A stretch of DNA of 64,000 nt. Source: Pseudorasbora parva (taxonomy: Eukaryota; Chordata; Actinopteri; Cypriniformes; Gobionidae). Shown in pieces: positions 9,420 through 21,134 of this stretch; the stretch's first letter is position 1; each line of letters opens with the position of its first letter. Where the stretch lies: the NCBI RefSeq assembly GCF_024679245.1, contig NC_090179.1:7751327-7815326 (forward strand), in the 5' to 3' direction. The position numbers were made by a program, and so were the translations under genes. Under the pieces are notes generated by a model that saw nothing but the letters and a program-made list of their open reading frames with translations, did no database searches and was not told where the DNA came from.

Positions 9420-11959
9420 TGTAGTGGACACCAGAATTCCAGGGCCCAGTTTATGGCCGGGCCCCTCTTTGCCCATAACAGTGGACAAAGGTTTGCTCCA
9501 TTTTGATTGGATATTGTTGGACTAGCACAAACAAGATGTCCAACCCATCAGATAAAGATGCTTGGACAACATCCAGACACCTCTTTGAGGGCAAGAAGAA
9601 GACCTCTAGTACCAAGCCCAGGAAGGACAAGACTTCTCATTGGTCCACATGCAGTTTCTGCCCTTCACCCATCTAGAGATGGATCCCTAATGACCTGATT
9701 TGTGACGGCCATAAACATTCCTCAGGACTTCAGCAATAGTGGGTGAAACAAAGAAAGACCAAAACTGATCCATCCAAATCCATTCACAACTATGTTTGGA
9801 AACCTTAAGACTGATGTAAACTACACATATCCATCTCATACTTATTCAGAGAAATAAGTATTTTCAGTGACAGCTATTTGTAAGGCAACATCTTCCACAA
9901 ATTCAGCTGTTAATGAACAAATGAATAAACACATGACAGTTCAATCTTTTTCCATCATGTTTGGTGTCTATGCGTTTAGTATATTGCCAAGGGTATTCTG
10001 ATGGTGGTTTGGAAAGTGAGAAATGCATTGATGAACTTTAAAGACCCTTTAAAGACTTCTAACTGTGTACAGTATGCAAATGAGTTCCACAGGGGAAAGA
10101 AGGGTGGGCCACACTGTGTGCCCTCTCTGATGCCAGCAGCCAATAGCAACACTGGAATGGAGAAGCGCCAAATTGCAATCTCCTCCTATTCGGAAAAGGA
10201 TAAAGGTACCCTTTCAATAGACACTCCTTGTTCTGAGTCTGTCTGCCGAGGATTAGACTGTGACAGAGCAACCAGTTTCTGAGTCTCCTCCATGCGAGAG
10301 ACAAACAGTTCACCAAGTTCTGAGTCTGTCCCTTGAGGATTAGACTGTGACAGAGCAACCAGGTTCTGAGTCTCCACATCCGAGAGACAAACAGTTCACC
10401 AAGTTCTGAGTCTGTCCCTTGAGGATTAGACTGTGACAGAGCAACCAGGTTCTGAGTCTCCACATCCGAGAGACAAACAGTTCACCAAGTTCTGAGTCTG
10501 TCCGCTGAGGATTAGACTGTGACAGAGCAATCAGGTTCTGAGTCTTCTCCATGTGAGAGACAAACAGTTCACCTTGTTCTGAGTCTGTCCTCTGAGGATT
10601 AGACTGTAACAGAGCAACCAGGTTCTGAGTCTCCACATCCGAGAGACAAACAGTTCACCAGGTTCTGAGTCTCCACATCCGAGAGACAAACAGTTCACCA
10701 AGTTCTGAGTCTGTCCGCCGAGGATTAGACTGTAACAGAGCAACCAAGTTCTGAGCCTCTGGTTTAACCAGAGAGACAACACAAGATCCGAGGATCTGAA
10801 TCTACAGCTTGTGAGGCAGTGACAGATACGACAACGTTCTGAGCCTCCAGCCTGTGAGGAAAGAGACATTAACCAACACTACGTTCAGAGTTTTAGTCCA
10901 GCGAGACGACTACAGCACGTCCCGAGTCTCCATGCTAAAGAGAACAGAGCAGATTGACCAACTTCTGAGTGTCTGGTCCAAAGAGGCAGAAGACACACAG
11001 AGACATTTGCAACAAGGTTAAGCTCAGGAGAGCAAACCTTTACTTCAAGGTTCCTTTGTCTGCGTGTTCCAGATTAAGGACCTTCTGCACCTACTTCAGG
11101 GCCTCATCTGCGTGTTCCAGATTTTAGGACCCTTTGGTGCCCCAGGAGATCAGCATCCCACAGATCTTCATGTTCAAGGCTGTTGAAACAGATTCCAGCT
11201 CCTTTCTTCACTGCATTGTCTCCCAGCAAAACCATTGGAAGAAGTCATCACCATCGGACTGCTTACTCAACCACGTGGAACGTAAATATCACTTATCCAA
11301 ACCTCTTTCTAGAGACCTTGGCATTGTTGTATATTATCAGTATATGATTTTCTAATTTACATTAGAGGTAATATAACTGATGCTAGTTAATAACAAATAA
11401 TCTTTCGTTTATTTGTTTGATACATAATAAGGTTCTTCACCTTAATTTTAGAGAAACAACAGTTTATCTTTCCATAAGATAACGTAACTCTTCTATAGCC
11501 ACACTTAACTTACTCACATGTATTTTATACATTTTACGCACTTTATGCCTTTATCATTCATTGTATTCATTTAGTAGTTGTGTTAATTGTTCTGTTTATC
11601 TTTTGTTAATAAAATCTATTTTATTACAATTGTGTCTTCCTTGTGCTGATAAAGCAGAAAAGGCTCTACAAGTTAGAAATCTCACCAATCTTTCAGATAA
11701 ATCAGCTGACCAACTCTCCCCCCCTTTACATTCATTATAAATGACTGGGCAGCCTCCTGTGTGGAGTGTTCTCATACAGCCAAGGTAAAAGGCCTTGACT
11801 AGTGTCCCAAACTAACAGGGGGGAAGGTGGTCATCTGATGTACTCATAACCACACCTTAAGTGACGTGTGATCCAAAATTCACAACGTCAGCAGTGACGT
11901 GAGTACCAATCACTACCTTACTTAGTGTCCTTGGGTGGACAAAAGTAAAAATCACTACA
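9420..11959 (+). repeat. 3' LTR of gag-only element
   Basis: 2540 bp, TGTAGTG...CACTACA, nearly identical to the 5' LTR; it lacks 7 bp present at about 4079 in that copy. It carries the same octamer, tandem array (from 10230), AATAAA (11608-11613) and relict primer-like motif. Directly followed by the TCAG target duplication. Confidence 0.95.
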
Positions 11960-12792
11960 TCAGCAATACAACCATGATTTCCCAGAAAAGACTTTTGAGG
12001 AGACGAAACAAATGTCGGTAGAAGATCACAAATTCATGCAGATAATGGACAGCTCTGTTGAAATTTTGGATGGACATTATCAATTGCCATTGCCATCCAA
12101 GAAGGATAATCCTATGATGCCAAACAACCATCACATGGCAGAGCAACAAGCATTGTCTTTAAAAAGAAAGTTGCAAAGGAGTCTTGAGTTTCATAATGAG
12201 TATAGGGCATTCATGGAAACAGTCCTATCATGCGGATATGCTGAACCTGTACCCCAAGACCAGTTGATGCAGGAAAATGGAAAAGCGTGGTACATTCCAC
12301 ACCATGGTGTGTTTCACCCAAAGAAGGGGAGCTTGCGTGTGGTATTTGACTGCTCTGCAGCTTATCAGGGTGCCTCACTGAACACCGAACTCATTCAAGG
12401 TCCTAAGCTTACAAACAGCTTAATTGGGGTCTTAATCCGTTTCCGTCTTGACAACATCGCTATCATGGCTGATGTGGAGAAAATGTACTATCAAGTAAAG
12501 GTCCCATCTCATCATGTGAACTTCTTGCGCTTCCTTTGGTGGCCAAATGGGGACATTCGTCAGCCACTGAAAGAGTACAGAATTATTGTACATCTGTTTG
12601 GTGCAACATCATCGGCTAGCTGTGCAAATTATGCTTTAAAGAGGACAGCTGAGGATAACAAAGGGTGCTTCTCAGCTGATGCAGCTAGCACAGTTTAAAA
12701 AAGCTTCTATGTGGATGATATGTTAAAGTCAGTGGACACAGAGGACCATGCCATTAGACTTTGTAAAGAGCTGAAATCACTCTGTGCAACTG
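11960..12792 (+). pseudogene. BEL/Pao reverse transcriptase fragment 3
   Basis: Continues the frame broken at 3531. From 11964 it reads QQYNHDFPEKTFEETKQMS and then the reverse transcriptase core: LRVVFDCSAAYQGASLN, NIAIMADVEKMYYQVKV, LFGATSSASCANYALKR, and the catalytic FYVDDML at about 12703-12723. A TAA at 12696-12698 interrupts it just before YVDD. It ends at a CACTG terminus at 12793; the rest of pol is missing. The element is dead. Confidence 0.9.
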
Positions 12793-13317
12793 CACTGTAA
12801 AAAGTAATTGTTGAATCTACTAAAGAAAAACTTGTAAAATTAACTGATTTTGGAAAATTTGTTGATTTAACTTGAATATACTGAGTATTGTGAACTTTTA
12901 GGCGGATGCAATAGCTAAACTATGCAAGTTTAGTACATTGTACTTAAGAATGTTGCGTGTGTTGTACTAAATGTTGACACTGTTAAATCCAACAGCTGTT
13001 CTTACTAAGACTTTTTAGTAAACTTACTTAATGTCCAATAATTAGAATTTACTTAAAACAATTTAGTAATCTGAACTGTTTACATGCTCTGCCTTTGTTA
13101 CTTAGAAAACCCAAGTAAACATTACTTGACTGGTTTGAGTACCATTTTGCCAAAGGAAAAAAACACACACAAAAAACAGGTGGGCGGGCAAAAGGTTGAG
13201 GCGGGGCAATTCTTAATAGACTTTTCACTCATTTCCTCCACTGCAGTCATCGTTCTTCTTAGTTGCATTCACTCATTTTACAGTCATCTTGAATGTTATT
13301 GAAAATACAACTAAATA
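12793..13317. mobile_element. CACTG-ended fragments including partial family B copy
   Basis: A CACTGTAAAAAG terminus at 12793 truncates the BEL remnant. At 12978 a second terminus, CACTGTTAAATCC, opens a copy of family B that matches 1676-2009 closely (same GTGGGCGGGCAAAAGGTTGA block). It ends at 13317 where family A begins. Confidence 0.65.
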
Positions 13318-14758
13318 CACTGTAAAAAAATGCTGTAAAAAAACGGCCACATTTTGACAGTAAAATGCTGTTTTCCATTAAAACAGTACTATACCGTAGA
13401 AAACAATGCATTCTGGGTAATATGTGTCATTTTCGAGAAAATAGCCAACAGTAATATACTGTGAATTAAACCGCTTAAAGTCGACACTCAGAGGCTGTGT
13501 TCAAAATCACTCCCTATCCCCTTATTCACTATTCCCTAGACTAGTTCACTGATATAGACCACTCGACAGAGAGAGAGGAAAGAAGAGAGTGAATTCAGAC
13601 ACTGATGAACACCTGCTGTTATCACTGAAGGAAAGAGAAACATGATTTCATCAACGGAAGATAAAAGAAGACATTAAATCTGTGAAGATCTCATCAGAGG
13701 ATTAAACAACTCCACAAACAGCATTACCAGCTTCACACATTACTAACCAGACTGACTTTATTTCTGTCAGACGTCTACAGAAGCTCTTATTGAGAATTAT
13801 CAGATGATGTTTTTTTGTTTCTTCTGACGTTACCATTATGATGATCAGTGTTAGCTTTAGTTGGGCTCTTGAACATTGACACAATAACATTAATTTTTCT
13901 CTCGCTGCTGTAACTGTGTTTTCAATACATTTGTTATAGCACGTAAAGCTGAGACAAAACCATGATTTGGTTATGTTGACTATTTAATAATAGTTTAATT
14001 CACCAATAATTTACTAGTCTTATCTATAAACATATAGTTGATTCTTATTTTTTTGCAAAACTTGAACCCTACCCTATAACAACATTGTTGCAACAACCAG
14101 ATAATTTGAAGAGCATGGTAACAGCTCGTGGTCGAAACATCTGAATCAATCTGACTCACATAGACATCAAGAATCGACGTATGAATCTCAACCATGGTGA
14201 CACTCAAAACTCCCAGCATGCATTCAGGCACAAATAAATTATGCTGCTGAATAGCCTGGTAATTTTCTTTAATTCTTACTATTTGCATTTATTTTTGGTG
14301 CTGTTGTTGTGTTGACTTTAAGTAGTGTTTTATGATATTCAGAGTTGCTCTGTTCGTTTTTTTTATTGATTGTCACCATTGTTGAGATTCATATGCTGAT
14401 TCTTCATGTCTATGTGAGTCTAAATGACAGCAGAGAGCAAACTAATTTTTGAAATCATGACTTTACAAATCATTCATAACTAATTCCTAATCAGTGGTTG
14501 ATAATTTCAGAAGGGTCCCAGTTTAATAACATAAAATAAGAGTAAATGTGTGTGTTTTTAAAAGAATGGGTTCGTTTAGGGAAGAAACACTGGACAAGAT
14601 TAACAAACTAAACATCCTATTACAATTATAGCAAAACATAGTCAATAACTTCTGACCATTTGTTTTTCTTGTCTTTTTTGCTACAATAAATGTGTTTAAG
14701 AAACACACAGTTATAGCAGACAAAGAAAGACTATCATTACAAAGTCCAGGGTCAAGAG

Positions 14759-17041
14759 AGAAGGGTATTCCTGCACAACCGGAGGCTGCAGTTTCAGGAC
14801 CCCAGTTCTAAGACCCTAGTTTTTTGTGACAGCACCACCTACCGAATTGAATCACCAAAACACTAATTTAAGATGGACGATGGACACTGATCAGACTGTA
14901 AGTACCGATATTCAATCAAGTTTTATTTTATAACGTTTAAACGAAAAACAAAATGTACTAAAGTGAGCTGCTAACTATGAATTAAGAATAAATTCACACG
15001 AATTAAGAATTTGTGTGCTAGTTTTATTAGTTACTACACTGTCAGAAAAAAAGGTACATTTCTGTCACTGGGGCGGTACCCTAAGGTATAAAACCAAAAA
15101 GCTACTAATATGTACCTTTAAGGTTCTACTATGTACCTTTAAGGTACTAAATTGCACTCTTAAAGTACTGATATGTACCTTTTAAGGTACTAATATGTAC
15201 CATTTAGGGGTGAGTAAGGTACAAAGATGTACCTTTTCACTTTTGTACCTTAGGGTACCGCTCCAGTGACGGCACTGTACCTTTTTTTCTGAGAGTGTAT
15301 GATGTTCTTGATCGTGGCGTGGCCATGATTTAATAAATCCTTTTTGATTTTTAATGACTATAATACATCTAGCCAGCACATTATTAAACTTAAAAAGATG
15401 ACAAATGCATATTGGTGTAAGGGTGTGTGATTTACCTGTAGCTTATTAGTGGGGAAACTTCCTGAATAATCATTGTTTTACCATAGTTAAGAATAAAATA
15501 TTCTTACATAACTGCTCTGACTGCCTGGTTGCACTACAATATCAGCCTGTCTAAATGATGCATAATGTTTGGCAAGTTCAGCCATTTATACTTTGGCTAC
15601 GTTCTTATAGTATGTACTTTTGCTGCGAAGGATTAAAAAGATTAAAATGAATCCTTTAATTAAAAAAATAATAATAATTCTGTATGAATCTTGCACAATT
15701 TTTTTTTATTATTATCCTTGGAGCTGGACTGAAAAGACTGGGCATAATATTGCAGTGATTAATAAATGCATATTTAGCTACTTCAAACAAATACTATTAT
15801 ATTCCATTCTGCATATCATGTAGATTTCATAATGTAACCGAGATGGCAATGGCTTTTGACATGTAGCCTATGTTACCTTTTTTTTTTTTTTTTTGCTTTT
15901 AGGGATTGCCACGCCATCACTGTGAAAATGACTGCAGGATTACCATGTTAATTTTAGAGTCTCAGTGTTTTTTTTTAAAATAAGTATATGCTTATATAGT
16001 ATCTGTCAATGTCACACATCTTTCAGATGGACATGGCTTTCATTAGAAAGTGGTGGTGTCTTCTTTTGATGGAGCGCTTCCAAATAGAAGGGTATTATAA
16101 CAATATATATTTGTATTTTCAACACTTGCTGGTTTTTATAAATTGTGCAGTATTTTATTGAATGTATGTTATCATCTACAGTTCATTTTGTGTCATGGCT
16201 CATTTATCAAAACTACCATGTTCACCAGATTAGTATAATGACTTTCAGTCATCATCCATTTAGCTAAGTAAGAAATGTTTACAATAGTTGCCTCACACTG
16301 TATGCAGCTTCAACTGTATAGCACCATGGTCTCAATTGGTGGGTATTGCTCTTATATACTTACAAATTTGGAGTTTGGAATTAGACATGAGTAACATTAA
16401 TATTCTGTTTGGCTTTCTCTCTCTACAATTCCAACAGTGCACAAGTGTTAAATCATATATATATATATATATATCTTTTTGGTGCTGTTGTTATTGCAAA
16501 AATGACATAAATATATATTCTTCAAACATTCTTGAGTCTTGTCTTTCCTCTATACAATCTTTAAAATATCTGACTGTAATTAAGTGACTGCATATACTGA
16601 TTCCATCATTATTTTACCTGATAATGAACTAATTAGTTAAAGTTAAGGAGGTTAATCAATATACAGTATAATTCAAGAAACTACGATTTTTAAGGTACTC
16701 AACTTTTTTTTAAAGATTGATATACATTTTAAAATTTTATTTTGTGTAAATTAATGTGCTTAAATTTAAAATTGTGACTCAAAGCAGGTATTACACACTT
16801 TGTAATTAACCTCTGATGCATTTTGAATTTTAAAAAAAATCACATAAAATATACTCCTGAGATTAAATATCTTTATGCTATGTAGGCTACTAACTAAACC
16901 ACATGGGTCATAGAACTGAGGTCATGAAACTGCAGCACACCGCTATATCATCCAGTTCTGTAGGTGGTGCTGTCACAAAAAACGAGGGTAGAATTGCAGT
17001 CCTGAAACTGCAGTCTCCGGGTGTGCAGGAATCCTACTACT
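14759..17041. mobile_element. 2.3-kb element with 10-bp target duplication
   Basis: Flanked by GGGTCAAGAG at 14749-14758 and 17042-17051. Long imperfect terminal inverted repeats (ATTCCTGCACA, then CTGCAGTTTCAGGAC, then GTGACAGCACCACCTAC) extend about 80 bp. A 9-11-bp duplication is typical of Mutator-like elements; the family is not established. No transposase ORF, so non-autonomous. The interior is AT-rich with T-runs (15879) and a short (TA)n (16456). Confidence 0.75.
15037..15297. mobile_element. 261-bp MITE built on GTACCTTTAAGG repeats
   Basis: Ends CACTGTCAGAAAAAAAGGTA and TACCTTTTTTTCTGAGAGTG, flanked by TA. The interior repeats TATGTACCTTTAAGGTACTA-like units, giving a self-complementary element. 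A common type in fish introns. Confidence 0.8.
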
Positions 17042-17419
17042 GGGTCAAGAGCCCAACTGAAGCAAACACTGATCACGATAATGGTGACCAAATATTTTCT
17101 ATTAAACATCAACACCTAAAGTTCTGATAATTCTCAATAAGAGCTTCTGTAGTCGTCTGACAGAAATAAAGCCAGTCTGGTTAGTAATGTGTGAAGCTGG
17201 TAATGCTGTTTGTGGAGTTGTTTAATCCTCTGATGAGATCTTCAGAGATTTAATGTCTTCTTTTATCTTCAGTTGATTTCATCTAAAGCTGTGGCTGAAG
17301 TCAGTTAGTTCTTGTGTTTTTCTGTCCTTCAGTGATTCTTGTTAACAGGTGTTCTCAGTTATCGCTTAATTAATCTCTTAATTATCTCATGAACTTCCTC
17401 AATGCTTCAATTACTCTAA

Positions 17420-18947
17420 AGCCTAGTTCACACTGCCCGATTTTTGCCCCGATTTTGAGTCGCCGACAGGTTTTGTGAAATCGCCAAGAAGTCCTCGCTG
17501 CAGCCTGTAGCACGATGACGTTGCTGGATCAGATCCAACGCGTACAGGACGCGCATGCGCGGTGGTTTCATTCACAATTCGATGACGTCATATACGCATG
17601 CGCAGAAGAGTTTTGAGGACATTGAATGCACAGGAGAGTTTGCTGGATAGATAAATACTCAAACCGCTCGCGCAAAAATAATGATTAATAACAAGCTCAC
17701 GCCATCAGGACACGCGTTTTGCATTTTTCCTTGAATGTGTAGGCTACTGGTATTTTAAAGTTCTTTACAGATCGTGTTGCATTGAGGATTAAAATTACAG
17801 AGACAATTACTTGACTAATTTTTCCTTCCACTCAACAGCAAGTATGATCAGAATATATAAAAAATTAACTGTTTTGCATGCATGCACAGCGAAACTAGGA
17901 TAATTTAAGTATCACATTTATGAAAAGATGATTTATTAATCAATAATTACTTAATACTATTTATCAGTTCTACAACTACACAGTTTAGAACATCATCTAT
18001 ATACAATAATGATCATACATTATGACTAGCGCATACACATTATAAATTAACCCAGAGATCGGTATGAATGACATTGTCATAACGATCCACCATCCAGTAC
18101 GTATTGGATCTGATCCAGCAACGTCATCGTGCTACAGGCTGCAGCGAGGGGTGTCTCGACAAATGCCCGAGATCACAGGCAAATCGGTGCTCGTGCACGC
18201 GAGTGACAATCACGCAGTATGAATTATCAAAGACACGATCAGAGAGAATCGCCGACGCCGGTGAGATATTTGGCATGCTAAATATCTGGACCTGTCGGCG
18301 ATTCAAACTCCTGCCGTGTGAACAGCGTTCTGACTGAAAATTACACCGACAGCCAATGAGAGAGTGAGATACAGGGCAGCAGGAGGTTCAGGGAGGAGTT
18401 ATAAAGCAGAATTTCAGTATTTTAATAGATATATTTACAATTCTATCAAACAGAAACAAAGGCCAAACATTTGCACGTCCAGCCACAGCAGCAGCACATT
18501 AAATAATTATTTATTTACCTCAAACTGTCTTTGCAGAACAAAATCCTGGCTCCCTCTGTCTCTCCAACAATTTCTTCCGCCATAATCTTTTTTTCTTTTT
18601 CTCCACAAATCAGCGCACATACAATTTGAAGCAAACTTTGTGCAGTTTATCATTTTTAATAACAATTCCAAGTCTCGCGCGAGAACTCCGGTCTGACGCA
18701 CGTGTGATCTCGCGTTGTTTACTTGTCACATTGCACGTGTGTTTGGGAAACGTAGTTTGCACACCGGAGAGCGAGAGAGTTGTCGGCGATTCTTCCTCTT
18801 GCTCAGTCATGCAGTGTGAACTCCTCTGTCGTCAAACCATCGTGCAGTGTGAACACAGCAGTGACTGAATGATACCCCAGATAGTCATGCAGTGTGAATA
18901 GAGCAGAGACCCGACGAGTTTGAAAATCATGCAGTCTGAACTAGGCT
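17420..18947. mobile_element. Harbinger-like element, TAA target duplication
   Basis: Perfect termini AGCCTAGTTC and GAACTAGGCT, flanked by TAA at 17417-17419 and 18948-18950. Removing it joins family A exactly as in other copies (ATTACTCTAACACTCTG). A 3-bp TWA duplication points to PIF/Harbinger. It has several inner motifs of the type CATGCAGTGTGAA. No transposase. It contains the hAT-like insertion at 17485-18157. Confidence 0.8.
17485..18157. mobile_element. 0.67-kb hAT-like element, copy 1
   Basis: Inverted termini around CCTCGCTGCAGCCTG, then ACGATGACGTTGCTGGATCA and its complement near 18105-18135. Matches the copy at 49506-50174 along its length. The flanks show no clean duplication here, whereas copy 2 has an exact 8-bp one. 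Confidence 0.7.
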
Positions 18948-19848
18948 TAACACTCTGTAGTGTGTACACTCTTCAGTGTTCATTTAAAACTGAAGATTTT
19001 GCTGTGGGGTTAAAAGGGTTAAAGGGGTTAGATGAAAAAACCCACAGAGGGAACCGTAAAATAGCAGTAAGAAACTGTAAATTAATTTACGGAAAACTAC
19101 TGTAAAAAAATGGCACTTTACTGGCAACCAGAGCTGCCAGTAGATTACCGTTAAATCAAAGAAAAACATTAATATACTGTAAAATGTAATAGTCAAATTT
19201 ACCAGATGAATCAAGATATTTTCACTGAAATATTAGTGCAAGTTAATAGAAAAAAGTTGTGCAACGTCAGTAACTGATAAGGAGAGTAAATATTAAAATG
19301 ACCTGTGTTTATGTGTTGTTGCACAAGATGATATAGAAGAGATCTTTCAGTTGAATTCATTAGTTTTGTGGGTTACCGTTGTGCTGAAGAGTAGAGCCTG
19401 TGCTTCAGTCCAGGATGAGCAGAGAAACATTGATGATATGCTGCCTGATGCTTTATTTAACGGCAGTGACTGTGTTTGCTGATGCAGTTATGAGCTGTTT
19501 GTTGAGTAATTTATCACATGCGTATGTGCTATTGCTCACAATGAACCGCAAAGATTGAAGTTAAAGTCATGTTTCTAAATTCTTTCACTACTACACCTTA
19601 CACATGTGAAAGGACTCAAATTAAGTTTTACGATACAAACACCTATAAATACTAGTTTTAAAATGAGAACTGTTTGAAGCGATCAGTTTTCCAAATGAAA
19701 AGTTACCTTTCATGGTATTATTACGGTAAAATACTGTAAAAAAGGAGAGCTGTATATAAACAGTAGAGGGCTGTAAATTAACAGTACATTGCTGGCACCA
19801 CAGCTGCCAGTAGATTACCGTTATTTTACGACACAATTTTTTACAGTG

Positions 19849-20230
19849 TATTCCTGATGACTTCATCAATAAATTGTATGAATCCTTGCCAAACCGCATG
19901 GATGCAGTCCTTCAAGCTCATGGAAGTCATACAAGATATTACATTTGGATCTCACAAATTTGCTGACATTTTTGTATTTGCAGTAAATTTGTTCAATTTC
20001 TGTATAGGCGACAAAACTTTTGTCTTGCCAAAATTTGACCTTTCTGTCTTGATTAAATGATAAATATTTTTTCTGTGAACATTATTTATTTCAGTGCATT
20101 AAACATCATTTGGGAGGGTTTTCAGTTTTTTAAATGAGCTATTTCTAACACCAATTAATTAATTAAAAGTCAGGTTAATATCAGGTATTTCTAGAAAATA
20201 GATAAGCGACAATACTTTTGTCAGGGACTG
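19849..20230 (+). pseudogene. Tc1/mariner tail with transposase C-terminus
   Basis: The frame from 19850 reads IPDDFINKLYESLPNRMDAV, then LQAHGSHTRY, the usual end of a Tc1 transposase. The terminus GACAAAAGTATTGTCGC (minus sense) ends at 20230 next to TA. The 5' part is missing, cut by family A. A different Tc1 family from the one at 39998 and 58407. Confidence 0.75.
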
Positions 20231-20690
20231 TAGTAGCCCAGTAAAATAATTTAAGTTAGAGATTTTCTACTGAAATGTAATATATTAATTAATTTATATA
20301 TCAATGACTTTTTCCATGGATATTTAATTTTATTAATAAAGTTCTACAAATAATTTCAATAAATTGACTTGGTAATTGTTGCTACAATCAAGCTCCTGTA
20401 CCCCCAATTCGTTTGAATGTTTTTGTGCTTTTTGGACATACGCATCATAATAAATAGGCCTGTTTTACAAAATTTTAAGAATTTTCCCATAAATGTGTCA
20501 TATATCACTGAAAATGGGAGAATCTCAGCTTTAATGTGGTATATGGTTCATATTCAGGATAATTATGCAACAAATGTGCAAATATTATAATGCATTTCAC
20601 TTTAGTCACAATTATTTATGAAAATATATAATACATTATAATGTACTTTATGAATACCTTTATTATGCATTATACATAAAGGCTTTAAAA
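20231..20690. other. AT-rich spacer, unassigned
   Basis: No ORF or terminus recognised; short (TTAA)-rich segments only. Confidence 0.4.
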
Positions 20691-20692
20691 GT

Positions 20693-21134
20693 AAAGTGGT
20701 AAAACTTTATTTGAAGCCTGTATTTATAATGAATTATTAATAGTATTCTTATCCATTATAAACAACCTTATATGTTGTATCATCTGATAAATAATCATAA
20801 CAATAGGTACAATACATAATAATATGTACATGTTTGTGGTTATAACTTTTAAGAGTACATTGCATTATAACCCCAGATGAAGCCTCCATTTATAATGTAT
20901 CATAAGGGTATTCATTTTAATACATGCATAATGCCTTATAAACAACCCTATAATGTGTTGTATCATCTCATAAATAACCATAACAACAGTAATAATTCTT
21001 GCTTTTTTGTGGTTATTTATGAGATGATACAACATATTATAAGGTTGTTTATAAGGCATTATGCATGTATTACAATACATTAAGAATATCCTTTTGATGC
21101 ATTATAAATGCAGGCTTCAAAGAAAGTTTTACCC
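20693..21134. mobile_element. Palindromic MITE with long hairpin
   Basis: Ends GTAAAACTTTATTTGAAGCC and GGCTTCAAAGAAAGTTTTAC. An inner near-perfect hairpin spans about 20876-21119, each arm about 110 bp (landmarks CCTTATAAACAACC and TTATTTATGAGATGATACAA). No coding capacity; the long ORFs on both strands are palindrome shadows. Confidence 0.75.

Larger units (their letters stand above)
3532..11959 (+). mobile_element. Gag-only LTR retroelement with 2.5-kb LTRs
   Basis: Complete insertion into the BEL remnant, flanked by the 4-bp target duplication TCAG (3528-3531 and 11960-11963). LTRs of 2547 and 2540 bp start TGTAGTG and end CACTACA. The 3.3-kb internal region has a primer site, a long leader, one gag-like gene, about 1.1 kb without a coherent ORF, and a polypurine tract. 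No protease, reverse transcriptase, RNase H, integrase or envelope was found, so it must depend on enzymes supplied in trans. Four-base duplication and TG..CA ends fit a retrovirus/Ty3-like integrase. Named gag-bearing zebrafish families such as bhikhari should be compared; identity to them is not claimed. Confidence 0.9.
13318..19848 (+). mobile_element. Family A composite element (CACTG ends) with nested insertions
   Basis: Starts CACTGTAAAAAAATGCTG and ends TTTTTTACAGTG, with TA on both sides. Its backbone is seen at 13318-14758, 17042-17419 and 18948-19848. The uninterrupted version of the central junction is at about 51843-51862. Nested in it are the elements at 14759-17041 and 17420-18947. 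The left neighbour is family B and the right a Tc1 tail, so this is not a clean insertion in one host. No transposase was found. Confidence 0.65.
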
